Positions 18,947 through 27,412 of a stretch of DNA of 64,000 nt are shown piece after piece. The notes beneath the pieces are model-generated. The model was not told the DNA's origin and searched no databases. It was given only the letters and a program-made list of their open reading frames with translations. The translations under genes and the position numbers were made by a program. Source of the stretch: an uncultured Chthonomonas sp. (lineage in GTDB: Bacteria > Armatimonadota > Chthonomonadetes > Chthonomonadales > CAJBBX01); the NCBI GenBank assembly GCA_903951425.1, contig CAJBBX010000083.1:1-64000 (forward strand), in the 5' to 3' direction. How positions within the stretch are numbered: the first letter of the stretch is position 1; each line of letters starts with the position of its first letter.

Positions 18947-21900
18947 CGCGGACGCCCCGGAACCTGTCCGCGTAGAGGCCGATCTCTGCTATCGGTATGG
19001 GCCGGAAGCCCAGGACGGCCGGCTTCGCTTTCGCGGCCGCCTCGGTGTTCATCATCAGGTCCAGGTGCGCGGGGTTCCCCGTGAAGGTCGGCCCGCAGCC
19101 GACGAAGACGCTCCGCCAGACGTGGTTGATGCCTGGATCCTTCAGCATCCAGGCCATCTCGGGGTAGCGCTTCAGGTAGAGGTCGCTGGTGATGAGCACG
19201 GCCGGCTGCTGCTTTTCGGCCACCTGCTTCCAGACGCTGTTGAACGGGTACCAGCCGCCGCTGACGCCCCGCGTACACTCGATGAAGAGGTTGTTGTCGA
19301 TCCAGTTGTCGCGTCCGCTGTTGAGCTGGATGGCTCCGAAGTTGCCGTTGGCGCTCCGGATGAAGACGTTGCCGTAGACCAGCATGCCGCTGATGGCGTC
19401 ATCGAACCGGATCGCGGCCTGGCCGTGCACCTGCGCGCCGCCGCCGGCCTTGCCGCAGTCGGTGAACCGGTTGTGCCGGAAGACGACGCCCCGGTAGGTG
19501 GGGTTGCCGAAGAGCTCCATGGCGCCCTGGTCGTCGGACTCGAGCACGGCGCGGCGCACGTCGTTGAACTCGATGACGTGGTCGTTGCCCTCGATCCGCA
19601 TGACGCTGCTGGGGCAGTCATACATCAGGTTGTGCGCCACCCGGTTGCCCACGCCCTCGAGCTGGATGGCCGGGGTGTAGGTGCGGTCGATGCGGCCGAA
19701 GTCGTGGATGCGGCAGTTCTCCACGAAGTGCCTGCCCGGCTTCAGCGTGGCGCGGTCGCCGCCGATCACCTCGGTGGCGCGCCGTCCGATCGTGTGTACG
19801 TCGCAGCCGAGAAGCCCCACGCGCGTGCCGCCGTCTACCGTGATCCCATTGCCTGCCATGCGGCTGACGGTGCAGCCCGCGACCAGGCAGTCGGAGCAGT
19901 TCTCCAGCACCAGGCCGTTGTGGCGACCCAGGTCGAAGGCCAGCCCCTCGAAGCGAACATGGCGCACGCCCTCAGCAGTCACCATGGGCGTCGAGATCAT
20001 GCCCAACTCCACGGTGGCCTTGGCAAGGTCGGTGGGCGGATACAGGTAGAGGATGCCCGCCGCACGGTCGAGGTACCACTCGCCGGGCTGGTCGATTTCC
20101 TCCAGCAGGTTGAAGGCGTAGTACTGGATGCCCTGCCCCGTGTCCATCCCCGGCTCGCCGTACTGGTAGGCCTCGCCGCACGTGACCGTGCGGGCGGCGG
20201 CGTCGATGCCCGTGACTGCGATCGTGGCGTCGGCCCAGAGGTAGCGGAAGTATCCGAAGAGCCAGGCGTCGGCGGCCTGCGTCCAGCGGGCGTGGCGGTC
20301 ATCGACATACTCGAAGACCGATGGCTTGCCCGCCGCCCGCGAGCCGGGCTCGACCAGACGGCGGATGGGCACGAACCCGGTGTTGGGCCAACGGGCCAGG
20401 GTCATAGGCTTCCGGTCGACGAAGAGCTCCAGCGTGGGCGGCGAGGGTGGCTGCGAGAACCCGCGCACGGCGAGTTGGCCGGTGTCCGTGATGCCCTGCG
20501 CCTTCAGGTCGCACATTATCACGCGGCCCCGGCCCTCCTCGGGCAGGCGGGCGAGGGTGGCCTCGTCCGTCACCGTCACGAACCCCGTGATGCGCTTGCC
20601 GCCATAGAAGACCGCCTTGCCGGACCTGGTCGCGCGGTAGACCACAGGACCTGCCGCCGTGCCGCTGTCCTGCTTGGTGAGGGCCAGCGGCGCGGTCACC
20701 GGGTACTCGCCGGGTGCGATATCGACCGCGATGGCCCCCTTTACGCCCTTGCGGCGGAGGGCTCGCACGAGGTCGCGGGCGCGGTTGAGCGTAGCCACGG
20801 GCTTGCGCATGCCGTCGGCAGCGTCCGAGCCTTTGGGCGAGACGGCGACCTGTGCGGCGAAGCCGGCTATGGCGGGAACGCTGGTCCGCGTGGCGGCGGG
20901 GTCGCGTTCCGGCAGGCCCTTGATGGCGCGGGCCAACTCGCGAACTCGCTCGGCGGCCTCGGCCCGGTGGACGGGCTCGTAACGCGCCGTGGCGGCGATG
21001 CGGGCGTACTCGGCCCGCGCCGCCTTCAGGTCGCCCTGGCCCACGAAGCTCTGGGCCGCGCAGAGGTGTGCGGCGCCGCTGAGGGCAGGTGTGGCCTCCT
21101 TCGCGGCGGCCACCTGCGCGCACGTTGTCCGCACCGTGCGCCAGTCGCGGGCTTCCCAGGCGGTCTTGGCTTTGGCAAGCGTTTCCATGAGTGTTTCGCG
21201 CCTTTCCGCGGCTGCAGCCTCGGCAGACGGCTTCACGCCGAATACCGGGGCCAGCCGCGCGAACTCCGCCTTCACCTGCGCCCGCGTGAGCGCCGCCCGC
21301 GTGAGCGCCGGCTCATCCATCAGGCCGTCGTAGTTGTGCCATTCACTGCCCAGCGTCAGCTCGCCGTTCAACGAGAAGTCGCCGTCGAACTGCGCGGGAA
21401 GGACCCCGGCGCTCTGTGCCATACCGTCGATATAGGCCGTGACCTGCTTCTTCTGGCGGTCGCAGACCAGCGCCACGAAGGCCCACTGGTCCAGCTTGAG
21501 CGCAGCGGCCGAGGAGCCCCCGGCGGAGATGTCATGCCCTGCCGCGTTCCGGTAGGTGAAATACCAGCTCAGGTGGCCCGTGCTTAGGAGGTCGATGACC
21601 ATATAGGCGTCGGGGTAGGCGCCGTAGGCGAGGACGCGCCGCTGGTTCTGCCGGTCGTCGATGTCGAACCGACGTGGCTTCAGCCACGCGGTGAAACTCC
21701 AGGAGCCCGTGCCGAGGCGCAGATCTGCCGGGATCTGGGCGGTGACGATGGAGCCGCCCTCGCCGCTCATGGCGAGCGCGCCGCCGGAGGGCGAGGCCGC
21801 CCAGCCCGCGCCCGAAGCGCCGTGCAGCGCGTTGGAGGTGCTGTCCAGCACGCGGGCGCCCTGCCCTTCGTCGCAGCGGTAGTGAAGTAGCGGCTGGGGC

Positions 21901-21959
21901 AGGGCGGGCAGGCCGGCAAGGGCGAATAGCAGGGCCAGGGCGGCGGCGAATCGGGTCAT
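18933..21959 (-). CDS. Secreted LamG and beta-helix protein (GH141-like)
   Basis: An exported protein of 1008 residues. After a signal peptide (MTRFAAALALLFALAGLPAL) a LamG-like domain covers about 20-240 (YRCDEGQGARVLDSTSN, WSFTAWLKP, FVALVCDR, GLMDEPALTRAAL). A helical, TPR-like stretch at about 250-370 is rich in Ala, Glu and Arg. The beta-helix enzyme part follows: AVSPKGSDAADGMRKP, ATLNRARDLVRALR, and PGEWYLDRAAGILYLYPPTD, shared with the beta-helix gene at 14764. A C-terminal tail closes it (PAVLGFRPIPIAEIGL). ATG 21959 has a GGGAGA site. It is co-transcribed with the EEP gene. The enzyme class is inferred from the shared motif; the LamG and helical parts are probably for binding or spacing. 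Confidence 0.83.
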   Translation of the reverse strand: MTRFAAALALLFALAGLPALPQPLLHYRCDEGQGARVLDSTSNALHGASGAGWAASPSGGALAMSGEGGSIVTAQIPADLRLGTGSWSFTAWLKPRRFDIDDRQNQRRVLAYGAYPDAYMVIDLLSTGHLSWYFTYRNAAGHDISAGGSSAAALKLDQWAFVALVCDRQKKQVTAYIDGMAQSAGVLPAQFDGDFSLNGELTLGSEWHNYDGLMDEPALTRAALTRAQVKAEFARLAPVFGVKPSAEAAAAERRETLMETLAKAKTAWEARDWRTVRTTCAQVAAAKEATPALSGAAHLCAAQSFVGQGDLKAARAEYARIAATARYEPVHRAEAAERVRELARAIKGLPERDPAATRTSVPAIAGFAAQVAVSPKGSDAADGMRKPVATLNRARDLVRALRRKGVKGAIAVDIAPGEYPVTAPLALTKQDSGTAAGPVVYRATRSGKAVFYGGKRITGFVTVTDEATLARLPEEGRGRVIMCDLKAQGITDTGQLAVRGFSQPPSPPTLELFVDRKPMTLARWPNTGFVPIRRLVEPGSRAAGKPSVFEYVDDRHARWTQAADAWLFGYFRYLWADATIAVTGIDAAARTVTCGEAYQYGEPGMDTGQGIQYYAFNLLEEIDQPGEWYLDRAAGILYLYPPTDLAKATVELGMISTPMVTAEGVRHVRFEGLAFDLGRHNGLVLENCSDCLVAGCTVSRMAGNGITVDGGTRVGLLGCDVHTIGRRATEVIGGDRATLKPGRHFVENCRIHDFGRIDRTYTPAIQLEGVGNRVAHNLMYDCPSSVMRIEGNDHVIEFNDVRRAVLESDDQGAMELFGNPTYRGVVFRHNRFTDCGKAGGGAQVHGQAAIRFDDAISGMLVYGNVFIRSANGNFGAIQLNSGRDNWIDNNLFIECTRGVSGGWYPFNSVWKQVAEKQQPAVLITSDLYLKRYPEMAWMLKDPGINHVWRSVFVGCGPTFTGNPAHLDLMMNTEAAAKAKPAVLGFRPIPIAEIGLYADRFRGVRDAAR

Positions 21960-22064
21960 GGGCGTCTCCCAGCGGCCCGGTTCGCCCGAGCGCGCCTCTG
22001 CAGACCCATTCGCCGCCGCCGGCCGAGGTTCCTGCCGCCGGCCCAATGTACCGATGGGCGCCGG

Positions 22065-23411
22065 CTACGTTCCGCTGTCCTTCGCCGGTGCGAAGAAGAA
22101 GTGTTCGGTGGCGGGCATTTCCAGCGCGGTCTGCATCGCCTCAGAGTAGATGTAGGCCGGCGCGCTGGTGTAGCCGTCGAGGTTGCGTAGCCTGATCAGC
22201 GCGGCCTTCTGGTCGACCGTGAGCCCCTTGTTTGCCTTGGCAAAGGCCATGGCATAGGCACGGGAGACCTCTCCGTCCAGCTCGCCGTAGCGTCGGCCCA
22301 GCGCGATCACCTTGGCCCGGTCGGCCTCTCCCTGGCTCAGGAACCGTCGGAGCTCCGTAGATATCTGGCGGCGTACCTGCACGATCTCACCCATGGCTTT
22401 CCGCTGTAGGTCGGGGATGGCCAGGATGCCGCTCTGCTGCTCCTCGCTCAGCAGTTCGATGAAGGCCTTGCCGCTGTCGCCCGTGACCGAGGTGCTGATG
22501 TTGAAGTCGCGCTTGCCCATGGCGGGCATATCCTTCATGTAGAAGCCGCCAAAGTAGGTGCCGTGCCGCTCGGGGCAGAAGTAGGTATCGGCCTCCACCG
22601 ATCCGGCGTACCAACTGAAGAACTCGCTGGCGCAGCTCATGTAGGCCACGTTCACGCGCTTCTCCGTGCCTCGGGGCAGCTTGTACTGCGCCATGTCCAC
22701 GTCGGGCCAGGTGTTGAAGTCGCCGAACTTCATCTTCGCCAGATAGGCCTTCTGTTCGTCCGTGAACGAGGCGGCGACCTGGCCGAATACCTTGGCCCGG
22801 CGGTAGCTGATCTCGGCGTCGAACGCGAAGATATCGCCCACGCACCGCGCGACCTCGGCCTGGTTCAGCCCGGCGCTGCCCGTCGGCACCTCGCCCGTCA
22901 ACTGCCGTCGGAAGGCCTTGATCAGGGGCAGACGCATCATGGCCAGCTTGGTCATGTCGGCCGCCTCCTGGCGAGCTTGCGCCTCGAAGGCCTGCTTGTT
23001 GGCCGGCGAGAGTACAGCCATCACGTTCGCGGCGACGCGGTCGAGGAACTTAGGATTGTGGCCCGTGCCGCCCGCGTCGATGTCCCGCATGTACTGGAAG
23101 CCGAAGAAGTCACAGACCTTGCCCGGAGGCAGGAACGTGCAGGCGCCGAAGTCGCCGGTGAGGAACGCGAGCCCGTTGAAGGCCACGGTGTGCAGCTGGG
23201 CGTTGTCCGAGATGGCCTGCTCGATGGAGTAGCGCTGCCCGCCCTGCCTGCCCTGCCCGCCGCCCGGTCCGCCCTGCCGCCTCTGGCCGTCCCCCGGTCC
23301 GCCATGCGGGCCGCCGTCATCCGGGCCCTGGGCCAGGCCGCCCGGCGCGACCAGCATGGCCAGGGCCGTGCCGAAGACGCCCATCCATATGCGCCGTCTG
23401 GTTCTGATCAT
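22065..23411 (-). CDS. Secreted protein with repeated LTXXQ-like motifs, function unknown
   Basis: An exported protein of 448 residues. The signal peptide (MIRTRRRIWMGVFGTALAML, then APGGLAQ) is followed by a Gly/Gln/Pro-rich linker. Four short motifs resemble the LTXXQ of CpxP/Spy periplasmic proteins: LSPANKQ, FTDEQKAYL, LSEEQQ and LTVDQKAAL. Segments such as FNGLAFLTGDFGA, CDFFGFQYMRDID, CPERHGTYFGGFYMKDM and SAPAYIYSEAM look strongly conserved, so this is probably a real but uncharacterised family. Four of its Cys residues lie in such segments. The ATG at 23411 has GGGAGGT upstream. It is divergent from an OmpR/HK pair with shared operators between them, which suggests it is a target of, or a feedback partner for, that system. 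Confidence 0.8.
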   Translation of the reverse strand: MIRTRRRIWMGVFGTALAMLVAPGGLAQGPDDGGPHGGPGDGQRRQGGPGGGQGRQGGQRYSIEQAISDNAQLHTVAFNGLAFLTGDFGACTFLPPGKVCDFFGFQYMRDIDAGGTGHNPKFLDRVAANVMAVLSPANKQAFEAQARQEAADMTKLAMMRLPLIKAFRRQLTGEVPTGSAGLNQAEVARCVGDIFAFDAEISYRRAKVFGQVAASFTDEQKAYLAKMKFGDFNTWPDVDMAQYKLPRGTEKRVNVAYMSCASEFFSWYAGSVEADTYFCPERHGTYFGGFYMKDMPAMGKRDFNISTSVTGDSGKAFIELLSEEQQSGILAIPDLQRKAMGEIVQVRRQISTELRRFLSQGEADRAKVIALGRRYGELDGEVSRAYAMAFAKANKGLTVDQKAALIRLRNLDGYTSAPAYIYSEAMQTALEMPATEHFFFAPAKDSGT

Positions 23412-23498
23412 TTCCGGTACCTCCCTGAGGCAGCTTGCATGCCGCCGATGCCTCGTGCGGCCATGCCTGCCGTTTGTGTCCCTATCGACGGCCCGAAC

Positions 23499-23570
23499 AT
23501 GACGGTAAGATGACGATACGAACATCGTGCTTGCCTCTGTCGGCGTCCGCATTCGTCATCTTGCCGTCAT
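23499..23570. promoter_or_regulatory. Phased four-half-site operator in the divergent promoter region
   Basis: ATGACG occurs at 23499 and 23510. Its complement CGTCAT occurs at 23554 and 23565. The steps are 11, 44 and 11 bases, all multiples of 11. The two 18-base arms (23499-23516 and 23553-23570) are inverted copies with 17 of 18 matches. OmpR/PhoB regulators bind direct repeats with an 11-base period, so this is a likely binding site for the neighbouring regulator. Confidence 0.75.
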
Positions 23571-23637
23571 CTCGGGTGGGTAGGCTCATGTCGTGCGCGG
23601 CCGGTATGCCGCTGTCCGGGCCCAAGGGGGATCCGCC

Positions 23638-24324
23638 ATGAGAGTGCTGGTGATCGAGGACGAACCGGCCATGGCCCAGGTCATCGGCTGGGGCCTCGAG
23701 CAGGCCCATTTCGTGGTGGATGCCGCCGGTGACGGTGAGACCGGCCTGCGCATGGCGCTGGAGGGCGCCTACGCGGCCCTCGTACTCGACCTGCTGCTTC
23801 CACGTCTCGATGGTTGGCGAGTTTGTGAGGCCCTGCGCTCGGGCCGCAACCGGGTGCCGATCCTCATGCTGACAGCGCGGGGCGACGTCGAGGATCGGGT
23901 ACGAGGGCTGGAGGCCGGCGCCGACGACTACCTGCCCAAGCCCTTTGACATGAAGGAACTCGTGGCACGCGTCCGTGCGCTGGTGCGGCGTGACCGGATC
24001 CACCGGACCCGCGTCATCCGTGTGGCCGACCTTGAGATCGACACGGCCGCGCGGCGCGTGACACGGGCCGGCGTCGAGATCGGCCTGAGCGCACGCGAGT
24101 ATGACCTGCTCGAGGCGCTCGCCTCCCGCGAAGGGCAGGTCCTCACCCGCGACGTTATCCTCGAGCGCATCTGGATGGACGACGACTCCTACTCTAACAC
24201 GGTCGATGTTCGTATCGGCCTCCTTCGCAAGAAGATCGATGCCGTCGGGTCGAGCAGGCTCATCCATACCGTGCGCGGAGTTGGCTATGTGCTCCGCTCC
24301 GACGCGCCCGAGGAGCCGGCATGA
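23638..24324 (+). CDS. OmpR/PhoB-family response regulator
   Basis: A two-component response regulator of 228 residues. The receiver domain (1-115) has the acidic pair in VIEDEP, the phosphoacceptor Asp in LVLDLLLPRLDGW, Thr in LMLTARG and Lys in YLPKPFD. The winged-helix DNA-binding domain (about 130-222) has LSAREYDLLEALA, LTRDVILERIW, NTVDVRIGLLRKKID and the closing HTVRGVGYVLR. The ATG at 23638 has AGGGGG upstream and fits the family start; the longer reading adds unrelated residues. The stop overlaps the kinase start. It probably controls itself and the divergent secreted gene through the 23499-23570 operator. Confidence 0.95.
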   Translation: MRVLVIEDEPAMAQVIGWGLEQAHFVVDAAGDGETGLRMALEGAYAALVLDLLLPRLDGWRVCEALRSGRNRVPILMLTARGDVEDRVRGLEAGADDYLPKPFDMKELVARVRALVRRDRIHRTRVIRVADLEIDTAARRVTRAGVEIGLSAREYDLLEALASREGQVLTRDVILERIWMDDDSYSNTVDVRIGLLRKKIDAVGSSRLIHTVRGVGYVLRSDAPEEPA

Positions 24325-25739
24325 GCGCCCGGCGCCGCCCTCGGCTCGGATGGTTGTCACTGCACTCGGTACGCACGCGGCTGGTTGTCGGCTCTACATT
24401 GGCGCTGGCGCTGGCGCTGGTGGCCATGGGCGCCGTTACACAGCACCTGGTCCGTACGTTCATGCTCGCCTCGGTTGATCGCGACCTTGAGCGCAAGGCG
24501 CTGCGGTTGGCCGAGCAGCCCTTCCCAAGGCCGGAGGAGGGGCAGCCACGCAGGTCGCCCGGACCCTCGGAGCCCGGACCCGGAGTGGAGGGCCGCGACC
24601 GGCCGCTCGTCATCGACCTGCAGGGCAATATCCTTCGCCCGGCCGGCGCGAAGACGGCCTGGGACGCCTCTGCGGTACGCCCGGCCATCGAGGGGCGCCG
24701 CATACTCCGCACCGTCACGCTCAACGGTAGCCCGTACCGGGTCCTCACGCGGCCTTTCCCGCCCGATAGCCCTCCGCTCGGCGTGGTGCAGGCGCCCTAC
24801 TCGCTGGCCGAGGTCGACCGCGCCGTCGGCAGCCTCAATCGAGCCCTGCTGGCGCTGGCGCCCCTGGCCCTGCTCGCGGCGGCCCTGGGTGGTTTCGTCC
24901 TCACCTCCAGGGCGCTGTCTCCGGTGCGGCGCATTGCCACGGTGGCCGAACGCATCGACGCCGACTGCCTGTCGGAACGGCTGCCCGTAGCCGGGCGCGA
25001 TGAGTTCTGGCAGCTCGCCGGTGTCATCAACGGTATGCTGGACCGCCTGCAGGAGCAGGTGGAGAGGGAGCGGCGCTTCACGTCGGACGCCTCGCACGAA
25101 CTCCGTACGCCTATCGCGGTCATCAAGGCCAACACGTCGCTATGCCTCTCCTCCACGCCCACAGTCGACCACTACCGCCGTTCCATGGAGGCCATCGACA
25201 AGGCCTCCGACGGCATGTCGCGCCTGGTGCAGGACCTGCTGCTGCTGGCCCGTGCCGACGCGGGCCGGCTGGGTCGGAGGACCGTGTTGCTGCCGGTCGC
25301 CGACCTGCTTCGCGAGGCGGCGCGCGTCTCCTCGCGCAACGGAGGCCCGTCGATCACCATCGAGCCCGTGGAGCCGGACCTCTGCCTGCCGGGCGACGAG
25401 GACCAACTCCTGCGACTGCTGACCAACCTGCTCGACAACGCCGTGCGCCACACGCCGCCGGACGGCTCGGTGCGCCTCAAGGCCGAGCGAACCGGCGACG
25501 AGGTGGCCCTGTCCGTCACCGACACCGGCGTCGGCATCGCGTCGGAGCACCTGCCGCATCTGGGTGAGAGGTTCTATCGCGTCGATGCGGCGCGCTCGCG
25601 GCCCGAGGGCGGCGCCGGACTGGGTCTGGCCATCGCCCGGCAGATCGTGGCGGCGCACGACGGCCACATGGCCATCGAGAGCCAGCCCGGCCAGGGCGCC
25701 ACAGTCCGCATCAACCTGCCAGCCCGGCAAGCCGCCTGA
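24321..25739 (+). CDS. Sensor histidine kinase, partner of the OmpR-type regulator
   Basis: A membrane sensor kinase of 472 residues. The first membrane helix is at about 20-42 and the second at about 170-195, enclosing a sensor loop of about 125 residues rich in Pro and Arg. A HAMP domain follows, then HisKA with H259 in SDASHELRTPIAV. HATPase boxes are intact: LLTNLLDNAVRHT (N), VTDTGVGI (G1), RFYRVDAARS (F) and GAGLGLAIARQIV (G2). The layout resembles QseC/CusS/TctE-type sensors. The ATGA overlap with the regulator stop indicates coupled translation. The signal sensed is unknown; the divergent LTXXQ-like secreted protein suggests an envelope stress. Confidence 0.94.
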   Translation: MSARRRPRLGWLSLHSVRTRLVVGSTLALALALVAMGAVTQHLVRTFMLASVDRDLERKALRLAEQPFPRPEEGQPRRSPGPSEPGPGVEGRDRPLVIDLQGNILRPAGAKTAWDASAVRPAIEGRRILRTVTLNGSPYRVLTRPFPPDSPPLGVVQAPYSLAEVDRAVGSLNRALLALAPLALLAAALGGFVLTSRALSPVRRIATVAERIDADCLSERLPVAGRDEFWQLAGVINGMLDRLQEQVERERRFTSDASHELRTPIAVIKANTSLCLSSTPTVDHYRRSMEAIDKASDGMSRLVQDLLLLARADAGRLGRRTVLLPVADLLREAARVSSRNGGPSITIEPVEPDLCLPGDEDQLLRLLTNLLDNAVRHTPPDGSVRLKAERTGDEVALSVTDTGVGIASEHLPHLGERFYRVDAARSRPEGGAGLGLAIARQIVAAHDGHMAIESQPGQGATVRINLPARQAA

Positions 25740-25780
25740 GCGACCGGAACGTCGAGGGGCCACGCCACAGCCACGCCGCG

Positions 25781-27253
25781 CTACGGGCGCTTGGCCTTGG
25801 CCGCCACCGTGTAGCTGTGGGCCACCTGGCCGTTCTTGCGTTCGCCGGTCTCGTCCTTCTCCAGGTAGGCGCGCAGGTAGACCACGCGCACGCCGGCAGG
25901 CCCCACATGCACTATCAGGTGGCCCGAGTTGGGCAGCGCCGTGCCCGTCTGGTAGGCGTCCTCGTTGAACGCTGTGTAGGTGGGGTCTGCCGGGCTGGGC
26001 GTCGACTGGTAGACCACGCCGTCCAGCTCTTGCCGGGCGAAGAGGTGGTCGTGCCCCTGGAAGAGGATCGTCACGCCCGCCTTCACCATCAGCGCATGGA
26101 TGGGTTGCGCCCAGCCGGGCCGCTTCTCGTCGAAGCGCCAGGCGCCGTTTCGGTCCTTGCCGCCCCACTCGTAGAGGCCGGCCGCCTCCACGCCGCCGCG
26201 GGCGCCGTTGCCGATGCCGCCCGTGAGCTGGTGGATAAAGACGAACTTGGTGCGCGCCGAGGAACTGCGCAACGTCTTGGCGAGCCAGTCGTACTGCTCC
26301 GTGCCCAGCGTCATGTTCCAAGGCTCGGAGCCGCCGCGCACCGACCGCGAGGTCCAGTAGGGGTCGAGTACCACGAAGAGCGCGTCGCCCCACTCCCAGG
26401 CGTACCAGTTCTCCAGCAGGCCCGCTTGCTTGTGTGGCGACGCGTTGCCGCTGTAGAAGGCATTGGGTATCGGGTTGGGGAAGAGCAGCTTGCGTCGCAG
26501 GACAGACCAGACCGGTAGCGGCGTACCGCCTCCGCCGCTGTGGGGTCCGCGGTCCTGCTCCTCGCCGTCGTGGTTGCCGACCACAAGGAAGAGCGGCGCT
26601 GCACTGCAGAGCGCGCTCAGGTAGGTCCGTTGCGCCGTGTACTGCCTGGCGGCGGAGGCGCGGTCGGCGTGCTTGCCGGCCATGAAGGTGTCGCCGAGGT
26701 CGATGTGGAAGTCCGGCTTGTCCGCGCCTGCGTTGCGCAGGCAGGTGCGGTAGGTCTCCGGGTCGCTGGCGCCGTCCAGATGCGAGTCTGCCGTCACCGT
26801 GAAGGTGAACGACGATCCCCGCTTGCGGCAGGTATGGAACGAGCCCGCCAGGCCCGCCTGCGGCAACGCCGGCCCCGCGTCGCTACGCGCCACGCGGTAC
26901 TCGTAGGCCGTGTCCGGCGTCAGCCCGGCCAACTCCAGCAGGGCGGGCTCGCCCGACTGCAGCGCTCGCTCAGGGCCGCGCTTCCATGCCGATGCGCCCG
27001 CCGTGCGGTACTCCACGCGGACGGACGCCCCGGCGCGCAGCAGGACGCTGAGGCCCACGGAGCGATCCGTGGGCCGGCAGAGGACCACGCTCGCCTCGGG
27101 TTCCGCCACATCGGTCTTGAAGATGCCCGGTTGCGGCGGCCCGCCCTGACGCCCTCCCGGCCCACCGCCCGGCCCGGGGCCTTGAGCAATCACAGGCGAC
27201 ACGAGGAGCAACAGCACGGCCGCGATTGCGGCGCGGGTCGACCTTCTGGGCAT
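25781..27253 (-). CDS. Secreted metallophosphoesterase with Fn3-like N-terminal domain
   Basis: An exported calcineurin-like phosphoesterase of 490 residues, resembling purple acid phosphatases. The signal peptide ends SPVIAQ and is followed by a Gly/Pro-rich linker. An Fn3-like domain spans about 48-145 (ASVVLCRPTDRSVGLSVL, LAGLTPDTAYEYRVAR). The catalytic domain from about 150 has all metal-binding blocks: TADSHLD, DLGDTF, VGNHDGE, FIHQLTGG and LFQGHDHLFA. It ends 41 bases from the convergent kinase gene and so is a separate unit. The linker composition resembles that of the LTXXQ-like neighbour. The substrate, perhaps a phosphomonoester or diester, is unknown. Confidence 0.9.
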   Translation of the reverse strand: MPRRSTRAAIAAVLLLLVSPVIAQGPGPGGGPGGRQGGPPQPGIFKTDVAEPEASVVLCRPTDRSVGLSVLLRAGASVRVEYRTAGASAWKRGPERALQSGEPALLELAGLTPDTAYEYRVARSDAGPALPQAGLAGSFHTCRKRGSSFTFTVTADSHLDGASDPETYRTCLRNAGADKPDFHIDLGDTFMAGKHADRASAARQYTAQRTYLSALCSAAPLFLVVGNHDGEEQDRGPHSGGGGTPLPVWSVLRRKLLFPNPIPNAFYSGNASPHKQAGLLENWYAWEWGDALFVVLDPYWTSRSVRGGSEPWNMTLGTEQYDWLAKTLRSSSARTKFVFIHQLTGGIGNGARGGVEAAGLYEWGGKDRNGAWRFDEKRPGWAQPIHALMVKAGVTILFQGHDHLFARQELDGVVYQSTPSPADPTYTAFNEDAYQTGTALPNSGHLIVHVGPAGVRVVYLRAYLEKDETGERKNGQVAHSYTVAAKAKRP

Positions 27254-27412
27254 GCGCAGGCGCCTCTCAGGCGAGGCCGGATATGCGCCTCGCGCTCGGA
27301 ATACCCCACCTTACGCACGGGCGGGCCAAACGAAAGAGGCAACGGCGCGGCCACGGCGGCGAGTGCGCCAGTCGAACCCACAGGATCAGAACGCTGGTGC
27401 GGCAGACCTCGG

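Noticed and set aside
18459-21587. Plus-strand open frame of over 1000 codons opposite the LamG/beta-helix gene
   Set aside because: Antisense shadow; the minus strand has a signal peptide, ribosome site and clear domains.
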